A DNA stretch of 64,000 bases. Origin: G963720475 sp963720475. Its GTDB lineage: Bacteria > Actinomycetota > Thermoleophilia > Solirubrobacterales > Thermoleophilaceae. Below, one piece after another: positions 24,926-35,177 of this stretch. Location: assembly GCA_963720475.1 (NCBI GenBank), contig OY970394.1, positions 496,001 through 560,000 of the forward strand, given 5' to 3'. Every line of letters begins with the position of its first letter. The first letter of the stretch is position 1. The position numbers were made by a program, and so were the translations under genes. A model generated the notes under the pieces. It made no database searches, was not told the DNA's origin, and worked only from the letters and a program-made list of their open reading frames with translations.

Positions 24926-25785
24926 TCGCGCTCGGCGTGGAGCTCCTGCTCGAGGCCGTCGATCACCTCGCGCAGCGAGGCGAGCTGCGTCAGCACCTGC
25001 GCCTGGTAACTCGTCTCCCGCGCCAGCTCCGCGAGCTCGCGCTTGCGCTCCTCCTGCTTGACGAGCTCGCGCGCGTCCTCGACCGAGTTGATCACGACCG
25101 CGATCACCATGTTCAACAGCAGGAAGGCCGACAACAGCACGAAGCTGACGAAGTAGATCCACGCCCAGGGCGAGTCGCCGATCACGGTGTCCTGGATAGC
25201 GACCCACTCTTCGAGTGTCAGGACCGAAAACAGCGTCAGCATCGACTGGGTGATCGTGTCCCAGTGCCTCGGGTCCTGGTCGGCGAAGGCGAGCCAGCCG
25301 ATCATCCCGTAGACGTAGAACAGAAGCAGGGTCAGCAGGCCGACGCTCGCGAGGGGGGCGAAGCTGCGCACGAGCCCCTGGACCAGCACGCGCATCTCCG
25401 GCAGCACGCTGATGATGCGGAAGACCCGCAGCAGCCGGACGACGCGCAACAGCGTCGCGTTCTCGCGCACGCCTGGGACGAATGCCGCCCCGACGACGAC
25501 GAAGTCGAAGACGTTCCAGCCGTTGCGGAAGAAGTCCTGCGGACGGCTTCCGTGTGCAGTGATGCGGATCGTCAGCTCGATGACGAAGTAGCCGAGGCAG
25601 ATGTCGTTGACGAGCACGAGCGTGTCGTGCGCCTCGGCTTCGATCCGCGGGTAGGTGTCGAGTCCGAGGACGACCGCGTTGAGAACGATCACGGCGATCG
25701 TCAGGTACTCGAAGCGCGACGACTCGGCGATCCGCCGGCAGGTGGCCACCACGCGCCCTGCCCCGTTCGAGCCGCTCGACTCCAT
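24895..25785 (-). CDS. Voltage-gated cation channel, NaChBac-like
   Basis: A 296-residue single-domain six-helix channel. S1-S3 run through about residues 27-105; S4 has Arg at every third position (R114, R117, R120, R123 in LLRVVRLLRVFRII); the pore loop has filter TLEEW at 190-194, comparable to TLESW of bacterial sodium channels; S6 follows (FVLLSAFLLLNMVIAVVINSV). A C-terminal coiled-coil-like helix (EERKRELAELARE, LREVIDGLEQELHAE) would tetramerise the channel. The second acidic residue in the filter is a change also seen in more calcium-permeable variants, so ion preference is uncertain. Confidence 0.88.
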   Translation of the reverse strand: MESSGSNGAGRVVATCRRIAESSRFEYLTIAVIVLNAVVLGLDTYPRIEAEAHDTLVLVNDICLGYFVIELTIRITAHGSRPQDFFRNGWNVFDFVVVGAAFVPGVRENATLLRVVRLLRVFRIISVLPEMRVLVQGLVRSFAPLASVGLLTLLLFYVYGMIGWLAFADQDPRHWDTITQSMLTLFSVLTLEEWVAIQDTVIGDSPWAWIYFVSFVLLSAFLLLNMVIAVVINSVEDARELVKQEERKRELAELARETSYQAQVLTQLASLREVIDGLEQELHAERDQAPEGSSGG

Positions 25786-25796
25786 TCCGGGTGATG

Positions 25797-26522
25797 CTAG
25801 GCAGCGGGTCGGCGGGCAATCATCAACAGGTGGTGACCGAGCCTGGCGGCGCCGCGGCGCGAGCCGATGCGCTCATCGAGCGGCCACAGCGCGCGCTGGA
25901 GCCCCTGCGGCATCCGTCGCCACGAATAGGTGAGCGCATGGAGCTCCGGCTCGAGCCCGGCGGCCCGGGCCTCGCGCTCGAGCAGCCGCGGCGAGAGCGG
26001 GATGTCGTCGGGGGTGCCGTGGATCTTGGTGCCGAGCCCGAGCTTGTTCGCAAGCGCGAGGCCGATTCCGACGGGGTGGAACAGGTTCGGCTCGGTCACG
26101 ACGAGTGCGCCGCCGGGCCGCAGCAGCCTGAACGCCTCCGCGAAGCACGCGCCGAGCGGGCCCTGGTAGGCGATGTGGTGGAGGACGAGGCGGTAGAGGA
26201 CGACGTCGAACGACTCGTCTTCCAACTGCGATAGCTCACCCCCGCGGCCGACGAACCCCTCGTCGGCCTCGCCCTTCTCGAGCACGTGGCGAACCTTGTC
26301 CGGCTCGACGTCCACGGCGGTCAGCCGCCAGTCCGGCGCGGGGAACATGTGCCGGCCCGGATGCCAGCCGCAGCCGACGGCGAGCACTTCCCCGCCCGCA
26401 CGCCCGAGCCGGCGGTCGAGCAGCTTTCGCTCGCGGCGCTTCATCTGCTCGTCGTGAAGCTCGATCGTCGCCGGGTGGGAATGGCGGTCGAGCAGGTTGT
26501 CGGGGTGGTACTCCTCGCTCAT
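25797..26522 (-). CDS. Class I SAM-dependent methyltransferase
   Basis: A 241-residue methyltransferase. Motif I is VLAVGCGWHPG near residue 47, the acidic loop is LTAVDVEPDKV, and motif IV/V is FDVVLYRLVLHHI followed by RLLRPGGALVVTEPN. The substrate cannot be told; the VLHHI and GG-A-L patterns fit small-molecule or lipid methyltransferases. Its ATG overlaps the stop of the moaD-moaE fusion by 4 bases, so the two are translationally coupled. Confidence 0.85.
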   Translation of the reverse strand: MSEEYHPDNLLDRHSHPATIELHDEQMKRRERKLLDRRLGRAGGEVLAVGCGWHPGRHMFPAPDWRLTAVDVEPDKVRHVLEKGEADEGFVGRGGELSQLEDESFDVVLYRLVLHHIAYQGPLGACFAEAFRLLRPGGALVVTEPNLFHPVGIGLALANKLGLGTKIHGTPDDIPLSPRLLEREARAAGLEPELHALTYSWRRMPQGLQRALWPLDERIGSRRGAARLGHHLLMIARRPAA

Positions 26523-27169
26523 CCGACCGGCGGCCTCGAGCCCTCGACCCAGCGCTGCTCGCCGCCATCGGCCTCCTGCTTCCAGATCGGCGCCTCGGCC
26601 TTGACCCGGTCGATGATCTCGCGCGCGCCCGCGAAGGCCTCACCGCGGTGCGGCGCCGAGGCCGCGACCGCCACGCTCGGCTCCGACAACGGCACCTCGC
26701 CGATGCGGTGCTCGACAGCGGCGGCGCAGAGGCCGTGCGTGGCGACCGCATCGCGGACGATCTCCGCCATCCGCTCCTCGGCCATCTCGATGTACGCCTC
26801 GTAGCGCAGCAGCTCAACCTCGCGCGTGACGCCCTGGAAGGTGACGACCGCGCCGGCACGCGGGTCGCGCACGAGCGTGGTGAGGGGCTCGAGCGCGAGC
26901 GGCTCCTCGCGCACGCGCGCGTGGACGTCGTGCGCGTCCTCCCCTCCGCTGACCGGCGGGATGAGCGCCAATTCGTCGCCCGGAGCGAGCTCCTGCTGCT
27001 CGTCGGCGTACTCGCGGTTGACCGCCATCACGAGCGGGAGCCCGTCGGCGATCTCCCCCACCTCCCGGAGCGCATCGGCGACGGACGCCCCGTCCGGCAG
27101 CTCCAGCTCCAGCTCGCTCGCCCCGGCCCGTTCGCGCAGTTGGGCGAACAAGCGAATCGTGATGTTCAC
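26519..27169 (-). CDS. moaX: MoaD-MoaE fusion (molybdopterin synthase)
   Basis: A 216-residue fusion. Residues 1-76 are MoaD, a ubiquitin-like sulfur carrier ending PPVSGG; residues about 80-216 are MoaE (DPRAGAVVTFQGVTRE, EHRIGEVPLSEPSVAV, HRGEAFAGAREIIDRVK, PIWKQE). The reaction converts cPMP to molybdopterin with sulfur carried on the MoaD C-terminal Gly. Here that Gly-Gly (75-76) is internal, followed by Glu, so cleavage after GG would be required, as described for mycobacterial MoaX. It heads a two-gene unit with the methyltransferase. Confidence 0.93.
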   Translation of the reverse strand: MNITIRLFAQLRERAGASELELELPDGASVADALREVGEIADGLPLVMAVNREYADEQQELAPGDELALIPPVSGGEDAHDVHARVREEPLALEPLTTLVRDPRAGAVVTFQGVTREVELLRYEAYIEMAEERMAEIVRDAVATHGLCAAAVEHRIGEVPLSEPSVAVAASAPHRGEAFAGAREIIDRVKAEAPIWKQEADGGEQRWVEGSRPPVG

Positions 27170-27172
27170 GGC

Positions 27173-27178
27173 GATAAT
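27173..27178 (+). promoter_or_regulatory. -10 box (leaderless) of hydrolase-like gene
   Basis: GATAAT ends 7 bases before ATG 27186. It lies in the 16-base gap between divergent genes, so the two promoters must overlap the coding starts. Confidence 0.35.
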
Positions 27179-27185
27179 GCTAGGG

Positions 27186-27899
27186 ATGGTCAGGTCGCGC
27201 TTGCTCCTCGTCCCGTTCTTGACCGAACTCGAGTGGGCGACCAGACCAGAGCTCGAGGAGTGGGCCGAGGTGGCGAGCTTCGACGCCCCGGGTGTCGGCG
27301 ATCAGCCACCAGCGCCAAGCTTCGGCCGTGAGGTGATCGTGCAGCGCGCGGCTGCGGAGCTCGACCGCCGCGGCTGGGAGCGCTGCGTGATCGTCGCCGA
27401 CGGCTTCGCCGGGCTGTCCGCCGTCCGCCTGGCGCAGTCCCGACCGGATGCGGTGGCCGGGCTGGCGCTCGGGCACGCACGGCTCTCGAATGCGATGGAC
27501 GGCGAGCGCGCGCCGATCAACCGCGCGGTCGTCGAGGCCTTCGGCCAGCTCGCGCGCAGCGACTGGAAGTCCTTCGTCCAGCACGGCATAGCGCAGGTGA
27601 CCCACGGGTCCTTCGGCGACGAGCTCGCGGCCCGGATGGTCGAACGTGTCCCCGCCGAGGTCGGGCTGGCCGCTTGGGACATGGTGCTCGACGAAGCGGA
27701 GAGCTACGAAGCAGCCCTCGCCGGCCTCGACGCTCCGCTCCTGTTCGCCCGTCACGCGGACTGTCTCGTGTCGACCAGGGAGGGATTCGAGGATGCCGTG
27801 GCCGCGTTCCCGCAAGCACGCACGATGACGATCCCGACCGCCGCGGCGGTGAGCCCCGAGTTCGCGCAGGCGCTGCGTTCGTTCTGCGACGATCTGTAG
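27186..27899 (+). CDS. Alpha/beta-hydrolase-fold protein lacking nucleophile Ser
   Basis: A 237-residue protein with alpha/beta-hydrolase layout: an N-terminal strand (RLLLVPFLTELEW), a nucleophile-elbow-like segment (CVIVADGFAGLSAVRLA), a cap-like region and a late strand (DAPLLFARHADCLVST). At the elbow the usual GxSxG reads DGFAG, so the catalytic Ser is absent and the protein is probably not a standard hydrolase. ATG 27186 is chosen for its 7-base distance to GATAAT; an ATG at 27177 is the alternative. It ends 4 bases before the mutase gene. Confidence 0.65.
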   Translation: MVRSRLLLVPFLTELEWATRPELEEWAEVASFDAPGVGDQPPAPSFGREVIVQRAAAELDRRGWERCVIVADGFAGLSAVRLAQSRPDAVAGLALGHARLSNAMDGERAPINRAVVEAFGQLARSDWKSFVQHGIAQVTHGSFGDELAARMVERVPAEVGLAAWDMVLDEAESYEAALAGLDAPLLFARHADCLVSTREGFEDAVAAFPQARTMTIPTAAAVSPEFAQALRSFCDDL

Positions 27900-27903
27900 G
27901 CCC

Positions 27904-29523
<1,620 letters not shown>

Positions 29524-29553
29524 CGGCAAGGGGTTGCGGTTCCGCACCCTGCG

Positions 29554-30582
29554 ATGCATGATTGTGGTGTGGGAGGCATGCTTCCCAGGGTCTTGGGGGT
29601 TGCGCTAGTGGGTGCGCTCGTCGCGCTGGCCGCTGCGCCCGCCCGCGCCGTGACACTCGGGCCAACCACGCTCGCTGCACCCGCGGGCATCAGCGGCGGC
29701 TGCGCCGCTCCTCCGTGCACGCGGCTGAACTTCAACGTGCCGTTCGGCCTTCAACGCACCGCCCCGGCGAACGGCGTGCTCACGCGCTGGCGAGTTGCGG
29801 CGTTCGGGGCACTCACGCTACGCGTCGTGCGGCGTAACGGCGCCACAGCCGAGTACAGCGGGGTCAGGACCGGCCCAACCGTGACCGGGCCGACCACCTC
29901 CGCGATCACCACCTCGGAGAGCCATGTCCCGATCGACTCGGGTGACGAGATCGCGATCGATGTCCCGACTGGCAGCGCGTTCGGTGGCGCCACTGCGCCC
30001 TTCGGGGCGCCCGGCTGGTCGTGGGAGACGTTCTCGCCCGGACTCTCGAACGGGGGCGCTCCCGTGGCCGGTAGCGTGGAAAACGACTCGGCGATCGCGC
30101 TCAACGCCGATTTCGAGCTCGATGCCGACAACGACACCTTCGGCGACGAGACCCAGGACCGCTGCCTGGGCCGTGCGGGGACGGACCGCGGCTGCCCGCC
30201 GGGCGAGCTCGACGCGACTGGCGCCCAGGTGGTTCAGACGACGATCCTCGGCCTCGCGGAGCTCGATCCTGCGAGCGTGAAGCTCTCGAAGGGTCGGTCA
30301 CGCCTGACGATGCGAGTCTCGTGCACGGCGCGCACCCGTTGGTGCGTCGGGAGGGTCTCAGCGAAGACCGCGGACAAGTTCTCGACTTCGTCCGGCTCGA
30401 AGAAGTCCGCGCTGTCGCTCGGGAGCAGCGCCTTCGGAATCCCCGGAGCAGGTCGCGCCAAGCTGACGCTCCACGTTCCGAAGCAGACACGCAAGAAGAT
30501 CGCGAAGCTGAAGACAGTACGGCTGAAGCTGGATCTCAGGGAGCGCGCTTCACTCACGCGACCGGTGCAGCCTGGCGGTTAG
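29554..30582 (+). CDS. Secreted protein with C-terminal Cys/Lys beta module
   Basis: A 342-residue secreted protein. The signal peptide (VLGVALVGALVALAAAPARA) fits better with a start at ATG 29578, preceded by GGGAGG at very short distance; ATG 29554 gives a longer N-terminus. A middle beta region is followed by a calcium-type loop DADNDTFGDETQDRC, like thrombospondin type 3 repeats. The last 100 residues (VSCTARTRWCVG ... KLTLHVPKQTRKKIAKLKTVRLKLDL) form a module that recurs in the proteins at 30579 and 58934. It converges with the protease gene by 4 bases. Function is unknown. Confidence 0.7.
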   Translation: MHDCGVGGMLPRVLGVALVGALVALAAAPARAVTLGPTTLAAPAGISGGCAAPPCTRLNFNVPFGLQRTAPANGVLTRWRVAAFGALTLRVVRRNGATAEYSGVRTGPTVTGPTTSAITTSESHVPIDSGDEIAIDVPTGSAFGGATAPFGAPGWSWETFSPGLSNGGAPVAGSVENDSAIALNADFELDADNDTFGDETQDRCLGRAGTDRGCPPGELDATGAQVVQTTILGLAELDPASVKLSKGRSRLTMRVSCTARTRWCVGRVSAKTADKFSTSSGSKKSALSLGSSAFGIPGAGRAKLTLHVPKQTRKKIAKLKTVRLKLDLRERASLTRPVQPGG

Positions 30583-32771
30583 CGCTTCAGTGTCAGATCC
30601 CGTTTGACGCTCGAGTTGCCGCGGCTGACCTTCAGCACGACGGGGACCCGCTTCGCGACTCGCAGCGCCTTCTTCGCCTTCGAGTTGAGCTTCAGGCGCA
30701 GCGTGCCAGGTCCGGGGCCGACCAGCGTCAGCGAACCCTTTGCGACCGTGACTTGACCGCTTCCGCCGCCGCGCTTCAGGCCGAGCTTGCGCGCGTTCTT
30801 CGCGGAGATCTTCGCCGACGCGTTCAGCGAGCACGCGCCGGTGCAGGACACCGGGACCCGCAGGCCACCCGAGCGGACGCGCGCCAGCTTCAGGTCGCGG
30901 GTGCGAAGGGAGCCGACGCCGAAGGTCACCGGCTGAACGACCGGGGTGGATCCCTTGCCGGTGGGTGGCGCGGTGGTGGTCCCGCCACCCGTGGTCGTCC
31001 CGCCGCTGGGCGTGGGCGTCGGAGGCGGCGTGGGCGGAGCGACCGGTGCACCCAGCGCGCGCGCGGCATTAAGCCGCCCGCCGCTGACCGTGATGCCGCT
31101 AAAAGCCGGCAGCGGGTCGACGGCCGAGAGGAGCGTCGACTTGAGCTGGGCGACCGTCAGCGCAGGGTCGTCCGCGAGCATCAGGGCGGCGGTGCCGGCG
31201 ACCTGTGGCGTGGCCATCGAGGTGCCGGAGAGGTAGCGGGTGTTGGTGCTCGAGCTGAAGCCCGCGGTGGCGTGGCACTCGACGGCGAAGTTGTCGATCT
31301 CGTAGCCGGGGCTCAGCTGGAGCAGCTCGGCGTCGCTCAACAGGCGGAAGCGGATCCGCGCGGCGGCCTGCCCTTCGACCGACCTGATGTCGAGAGCCGC
31401 ACGCTCGTAGGCGTTGTCCTCGCTCGCACCGGTGAGCGTGCCGACGCTCGACCACGCGACACCGTCGGGAGAGACCTCGACGCGCAGCGAATCGCCCGAG
31501 CCGAGCGTGCCGTTGAAGTCGAACCGCGCGGCACAGCGGCTGCGGCCGCTGAGGTCGAGCGGGGCGTTGAGCAGCGCCGTTGCGTTGGCGCTGGAGGAGT
31601 AGTTGCCGCCGGGGCTGTCGGACATCGCGGCGCCGCCGCCAAGACCCGTCGCGGCCGAGCGGCCCCAGGTCGAGTTCATGCCGCCCGTCGTCCAGCGGGC
31701 GGCGAAGTCGTTCGTCTCGAAGTCGTCCGCGGTGATCGTGTCGTAGCGCGGCGAGTCGCTGCGGATGGCAGATCCCGGCGCCGCGAGGTCCACGCTCGCC
31801 GCGCCGAAGTTCGAGAAGCTGGACTTGGCGTCGGTCGGGGTGCTCGATGCGACGCAGACGACGTTCGCAGCCGGCGCGTTGCAAGGCGATCTCGGTGCGG
31901 TGTCGTTGTTGGAGCTCTCGTTGCCCGCCGCCACGACGAACAAGCCGTCGTACGCGGCGGCAGCGTTGTTGAGGGTGTTGTTGAAAGACCCCCCGAGACT
32001 CGCGTTCGCGATCCGCGCCCCCTTGGTCTCCGCGTACGCAAGCGCGGCGACGATCCCGCTGGTCGGGCAGCCGACGTCACCGCCGCCGCAGACCCGCAGC
32101 GGCAGGATCTTCACCCGCCAGTTCACCCCGACGACGCCAAAGCCGTCGTCGCCGCGCGCGCCGATCGTGCCAGCCACGTGGGTGCCGTGCCCGACCGTGT
32201 CGAAGTCGCTCGGATCGGGATCGTTGGCGAAGAAGTCGAAACCGTCGGGGTGAAGCTGCGGCGCGAGATCCGGATGGTTCGGGGAGATGCCGCTGTCCAG
32301 GACGGCAACGGTCACGGTCTCCGAACCTTGGGTCACGTCCCACGCCTCCGGAGCGTCGATGTCCGCGTCGGCGACGGGTGTGCCGCCGAAGCCCGAGACA
32401 GGGTTCCCGAGGTTGTTGAGGCCCCAGAGCTCTCCCAGCAACGGGTCATTGGGCACCGCCGTCGGGTGCAGCAGCAGGTTGGGCTCCGCGTAGACGACGT
32501 CGTCGCGGCGCTCGAGCGCCTTGATCGCGGCGCGCTCGCCGCCGTCCTCGACGCTCACTAGCTGGACGCTGGGAAGGGGCAGCTTGCGTTCGAACTCGGC
32601 CCCGACCCCCTCGCGAGCGTCGGTCCGGTCCGCCGGGCCGGCGTCCGTTGCGAATCGCACGATCACCTCGCCCGGAACCGCGTCCGGCGCGCTCGCTTGC
32701 GCGGCCGCCGGGAGAACGGCGGCGAACACGGCCGTCAGTGCGGCAGCGGTGATCCTCCGTGTCCGGCTCAT
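30579..32771 (-). CDS. Secreted subtilisin-like serine protease (S8) with insert
   Basis: A 730-residue protease from ATG 32771, with GGGAGAG just upstream. A signal peptide (1-28) and inhibitor-I9-like prodomain (about 33-105, PGEVIVRF ... VVYAEPN) precede the catalytic domain with Asp159 (VAVLDSG), His198 (GHGTHVAG) and Ser518 (SGTSMATPQ); the oxyanion Asn is N284 (AAGNESS). Between about 350 and 500, after DLAAPG and before the Ser strand, sits an extra beta-sandwich-like domain (GLGGGAAMSDSPGGNY, LRVEVSPDGVAW, YEIDNFAVEC). After the protease come a Thr/Pro-rich linker and the C-terminal Cys/Lys module shared with two other proteins. It is probably a secreted degradative enzyme. Confidence 0.92.
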   Translation of the reverse strand: MSRTRRITAAALTAVFAAVLPAAAQASAPDAVPGEVIVRFATDAGPADRTDAREGVGAEFERKLPLPSVQLVSVEDGGERAAIKALERRDDVVYAEPNLLLHPTAVPNDPLLGELWGLNNLGNPVSGFGGTPVADADIDAPEAWDVTQGSETVTVAVLDSGISPNHPDLAPQLHPDGFDFFANDPDPSDFDTVGHGTHVAGTIGARGDDGFGVVGVNWRVKILPLRVCGGGDVGCPTSGIVAALAYAETKGARIANASLGGSFNNTLNNAAAAYDGLFVVAAGNESSNNDTAPRSPCNAPAANVVCVASSTPTDAKSSFSNFGAASVDLAAPGSAIRSDSPRYDTITADDFETNDFAARWTTGGMNSTWGRSAATGLGGGAAMSDSPGGNYSSSANATALLNAPLDLSGRSRCAARFDFNGTLGSGDSLRVEVSPDGVAWSSVGTLTGASEDNAYERAALDIRSVEGQAAARIRFRLLSDAELLQLSPGYEIDNFAVECHATAGFSSSTNTRYLSGTSMATPQVAGTAALMLADDPALTVAQLKSTLLSAVDPLPAFSGITVSGGRLNAARALGAPVAPPTPPPTPTPSGGTTTGGGTTTAPPTGKGSTPVVQPVTFGVGSLRTRDLKLARVRSGGLRVPVSCTGACSLNASAKISAKNARKLGLKRGGGSGQVTVAKGSLTLVGPGPGTLRLKLNSKAKKALRVAKRVPVVLKVSRGNSSVKRDLTLKR

Positions 32772-32893
32772 CTCTCTCCCATCGGCATCATTCGAGCGTA
32801 GGTCAACCTCGTGACGATCGCCATCAGCAGGATTCCGCCCATGTTCCGCGGGCGACGGCAGGAGACCCCAGTGGACCGTGGAAACCAGCGGCC

Positions 32894-33277
32894 ATGCCGA
32901 GCTACGAGGTATCGCGAACGCTGGTGAAGTCCCCGCCTGAGCTGTGGGCGGAGCTGCAGGAGGGCGACCGTCTGACCGAGGCGCTGGGAGACACGCGCGT
33001 CGAGGCGACCGAGCCCGAGCGCGAGCTCCGCTGGGAGGCCCAGGGAGCGCGCGGGACCGCCGCGCTCGAGCCCTCGGGCTGGGGCACAAAGGTGACGCTT
33101 ACGGCCGAGGTCGAGGAACAGGAGCATCAGGTCGCCTCGCTCGGGTTCTGGGGACGGCTGCGCGGCGAGGAGTCCGAACCGCCCCCGGCGGCGCCCAACA
33201 CCGACATCGAGCGACGCCTCGAGGGCCTGCTGGACTCGCTCGGAGCCGCGCACCGCAAGCCGTTCACCCGCGGATAG
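32894..33277 (+). CDS. SRPBCC-like small protein
   Basis: A 127-residue protein that begins YEVSRTLVKSPPELWAEL and continues LRWEAQGARGTAALEPSGWGTKVTLTAEVE, the pattern of SRPBCC/polyketide-cyclase-like proteins (strand, helix with an ELW start, then beta sheet and a last helix ERRLEGLLDSLGAAH). These bind hydrophobic ligands. It is divergent from the protease gene. No ligand can be assigned. Confidence 0.65.
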   Translation: MPSYEVSRTLVKSPPELWAELQEGDRLTEALGDTRVEATEPERELRWEAQGARGTAALEPSGWGTKVTLTAEVEEQEHQVASLGFWGRLRGEESEPPPAAPNTDIERRLEGLLDSLGAAHRKPFTRG

Positions 33278-33290
33278 TCGCGCGCCCCGG

Positions 33291-35129
33291 TTACGGCGCC
33301 CGCGTGGGCGGGACCGCTTCGAAGCGCTGGCGCAGGGTGTCGAAGGCCTGCTTGCGCGCGCCTTCGTAGGAGACGACGCCCTTGTGGTTGAAGGGCTGGT
33401 CCGGCTTCGGGTTGCCGCCCGTCCAGCCGGGGCGAAGCGGGAAGTCGCGCAGCACCCAGAGCACCGACCCGCTGAGGAACGGGGTCGCGTCGTGGATCGC
33501 GAGGTGCTGGGCGAGGAAGTCGTTCTGGAAGGCGAACGTGCCCTTCTCGGTCGCGACGCCGCCGCGGTCGGACTCGGCGCCGAACTCGGTGATGAAGAGC
33601 GCCTGGCGCGGGAAGTTCGCGCGCGCGCCGTCGAGCAGCGGGCGCAACTGGTCGATCCGGCTCGTCCCGTACCAGCCGAGGTACTCGTTCAGCCCGATCG
33701 CGTCGAGCCGCGAGTAGTACGCGGGGATCGACGAGTTCGGGCTGAGGACGATCGTCGCCGACACGAAGCGGCTCGGGTCGAGCCGCTTCGCGAGAGCGAC
33801 GGCGCCGTTGACGTAGCGCTCCTCCCCCGAGCCGCCGTCGAGCGCCTCGTTCGAGATGCTCCACGTCATCACCGACGCGTGGGTGCGGTCGCGCAGAATC
33901 AGCGTCCGCAGCTGCCGCAGCGCCTCGGCGCGCAGCTTCGACGAGGAGTACTCCTTCTTCGTCAGCCGCCAGACGGGGAGCTCGTCCCACATCACGATCC
34001 CGAGCCGGTCGAACGCCTCGAGCAGGGCTGGATGGGGCGGGTAGTGCGCGCGCGCCACGTCGGCGCCGAGCCCGCGGAAGTGCTCGACCAGGCGGTCGCG
34101 GTCGCCGGGGGTCAGCGCGGCGCCGCGCTTCTTCGTGTCCTCGTGGAAGTTGGCGCCGCGGAGCGAGAGCGGGCGGCCGTTCAGGAGCGCGCGGCCCTGT
34201 CCGTCCACGCGCCACTCGCGGATCCCGAAGTGGATGCTGTAGGTCCGTGCGCCAGGAACGCTGAGCCGCAGGGTGTAGAGGGTCGGCGAGTCGGGGCTCC
34301 AGAGCGAGCGGCCGGCGATCCGTACGCACGGCAGGACGAGCGTGCGCACCGACTTCGCGGGAATGCTCGGCGTCTCGACCGCCTCGGGCCCGCAGCGCGA
34401 CTGCGCGCCCGGTCCGGAGATCTGCGGTAGCGCCTCCTCGGCGGTGAAGGTGCGCGCTCGGTTCGTCAGGTTGCGCACGGTTGCCGACACCCGGACCTCG
34501 GCCGGGTCCCCGATCGTCGTGCGGACGTCGAGGTTCTCCACGTCGAGCGATCCGACGCGTCGCAGGTAGACCTCGCGCAGGATGCCGCCGTAGTTCCACC
34601 AGCCGCGCGGGCGGGTTCCGGGCGGGACGTCGTTCTTGTCGCCGAGGCGGCCGTCCACGCGCACGACGAGCTCGTTATCGCCGGCGCGGACGCCCTTCGC
34701 GGTGAGCTCGAACGGGAGGTATGCGCCGTCGTGCGTGCCGAGCTTGCGGCCGTTCAGGAACACCTGGGCCTCGCGGTTGACGGACTCGAAACGGAACTTC
34801 CACGCGCTCGCCTGACCACTGGGCAGCCGGAAGCGGACGCGGTACCACTGGACACGCGAACGGAAGCCCGTCTTCGTCAGGTCGCCGACGTTGAAGGCGT
34901 TCGGGACGGTTGTCTTCTTGAAGCCGCCCGTCGCGCCGGGCAGCTGCCAGCCGGCCTTCAGGCCCTCGTCCTTCGGGTCCGCGCGCGTCGTCCAGCCCTT
35001 CGCGAGCAGGTGGCGCCCGGAGGGGCCGTCCTGGTAGAGGGCGCGCTCGGGGGGAACGCTCGCTGCGGGAGCCGTGGCCGGGGCGGCCAGAAGCCCTGCG
35101 GCCACGACGAGAATCGAGAGGCGCTTCAT
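33291..35129 (-). CDS. Secreted glycoside hydrolase family 2 (beta-galactosidase/glucuronidase-like)
   Basis: A 612-residue GH2 enzyme. The chosen ATG at 35129 begins a signal peptide (MKRLSILVVAAGLLAAPA); a GTG at 35150 would add seven residues. The order is sugar-binding jelly-roll (about 45-200, VQWYRVRFRLP, VFLNGRKLGTHDGAYLPFE), immunoglobulin-like domain, then TIM barrel with RPLSLRGANFHEDTKKRG, the acid/base in MTWSISNEALDGG and the nucleophile in LFITEFGAES. It ends WVLRDFPL with the usual aromatic strand. It could act on galactosides, glucuronides or mannosides outside the cell. Confidence 0.92.
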   Translation of the reverse strand: MKRLSILVVAAGLLAAPATAPAASVPPERALYQDGPSGRHLLAKGWTTRADPKDEGLKAGWQLPGATGGFKKTTVPNAFNVGDLTKTGFRSRVQWYRVRFRLPSGQASAWKFRFESVNREAQVFLNGRKLGTHDGAYLPFELTAKGVRAGDNELVVRVDGRLGDKNDVPPGTRPRGWWNYGGILREVYLRRVGSLDVENLDVRTTIGDPAEVRVSATVRNLTNRARTFTAEEALPQISGPGAQSRCGPEAVETPSIPAKSVRTLVLPCVRIAGRSLWSPDSPTLYTLRLSVPGARTYSIHFGIREWRVDGQGRALLNGRPLSLRGANFHEDTKKRGAALTPGDRDRLVEHFRGLGADVARAHYPPHPALLEAFDRLGIVMWDELPVWRLTKKEYSSSKLRAEALRQLRTLILRDRTHASVMTWSISNEALDGGSGEERYVNGAVALAKRLDPSRFVSATIVLSPNSSIPAYYSRLDAIGLNEYLGWYGTSRIDQLRPLLDGARANFPRQALFITEFGAESDRGGVATEKGTFAFQNDFLAQHLAIHDATPFLSGSVLWVLRDFPLRPGWTGGNPKPDQPFNHKGVVSYEGARKQAFDTLRQRFEAVPPTRAP

Positions 35130-35177
35130 TGGAATCGGGAGTCCTAACACGGTCAGCGTGCGGGCGTACCGGTCGGG

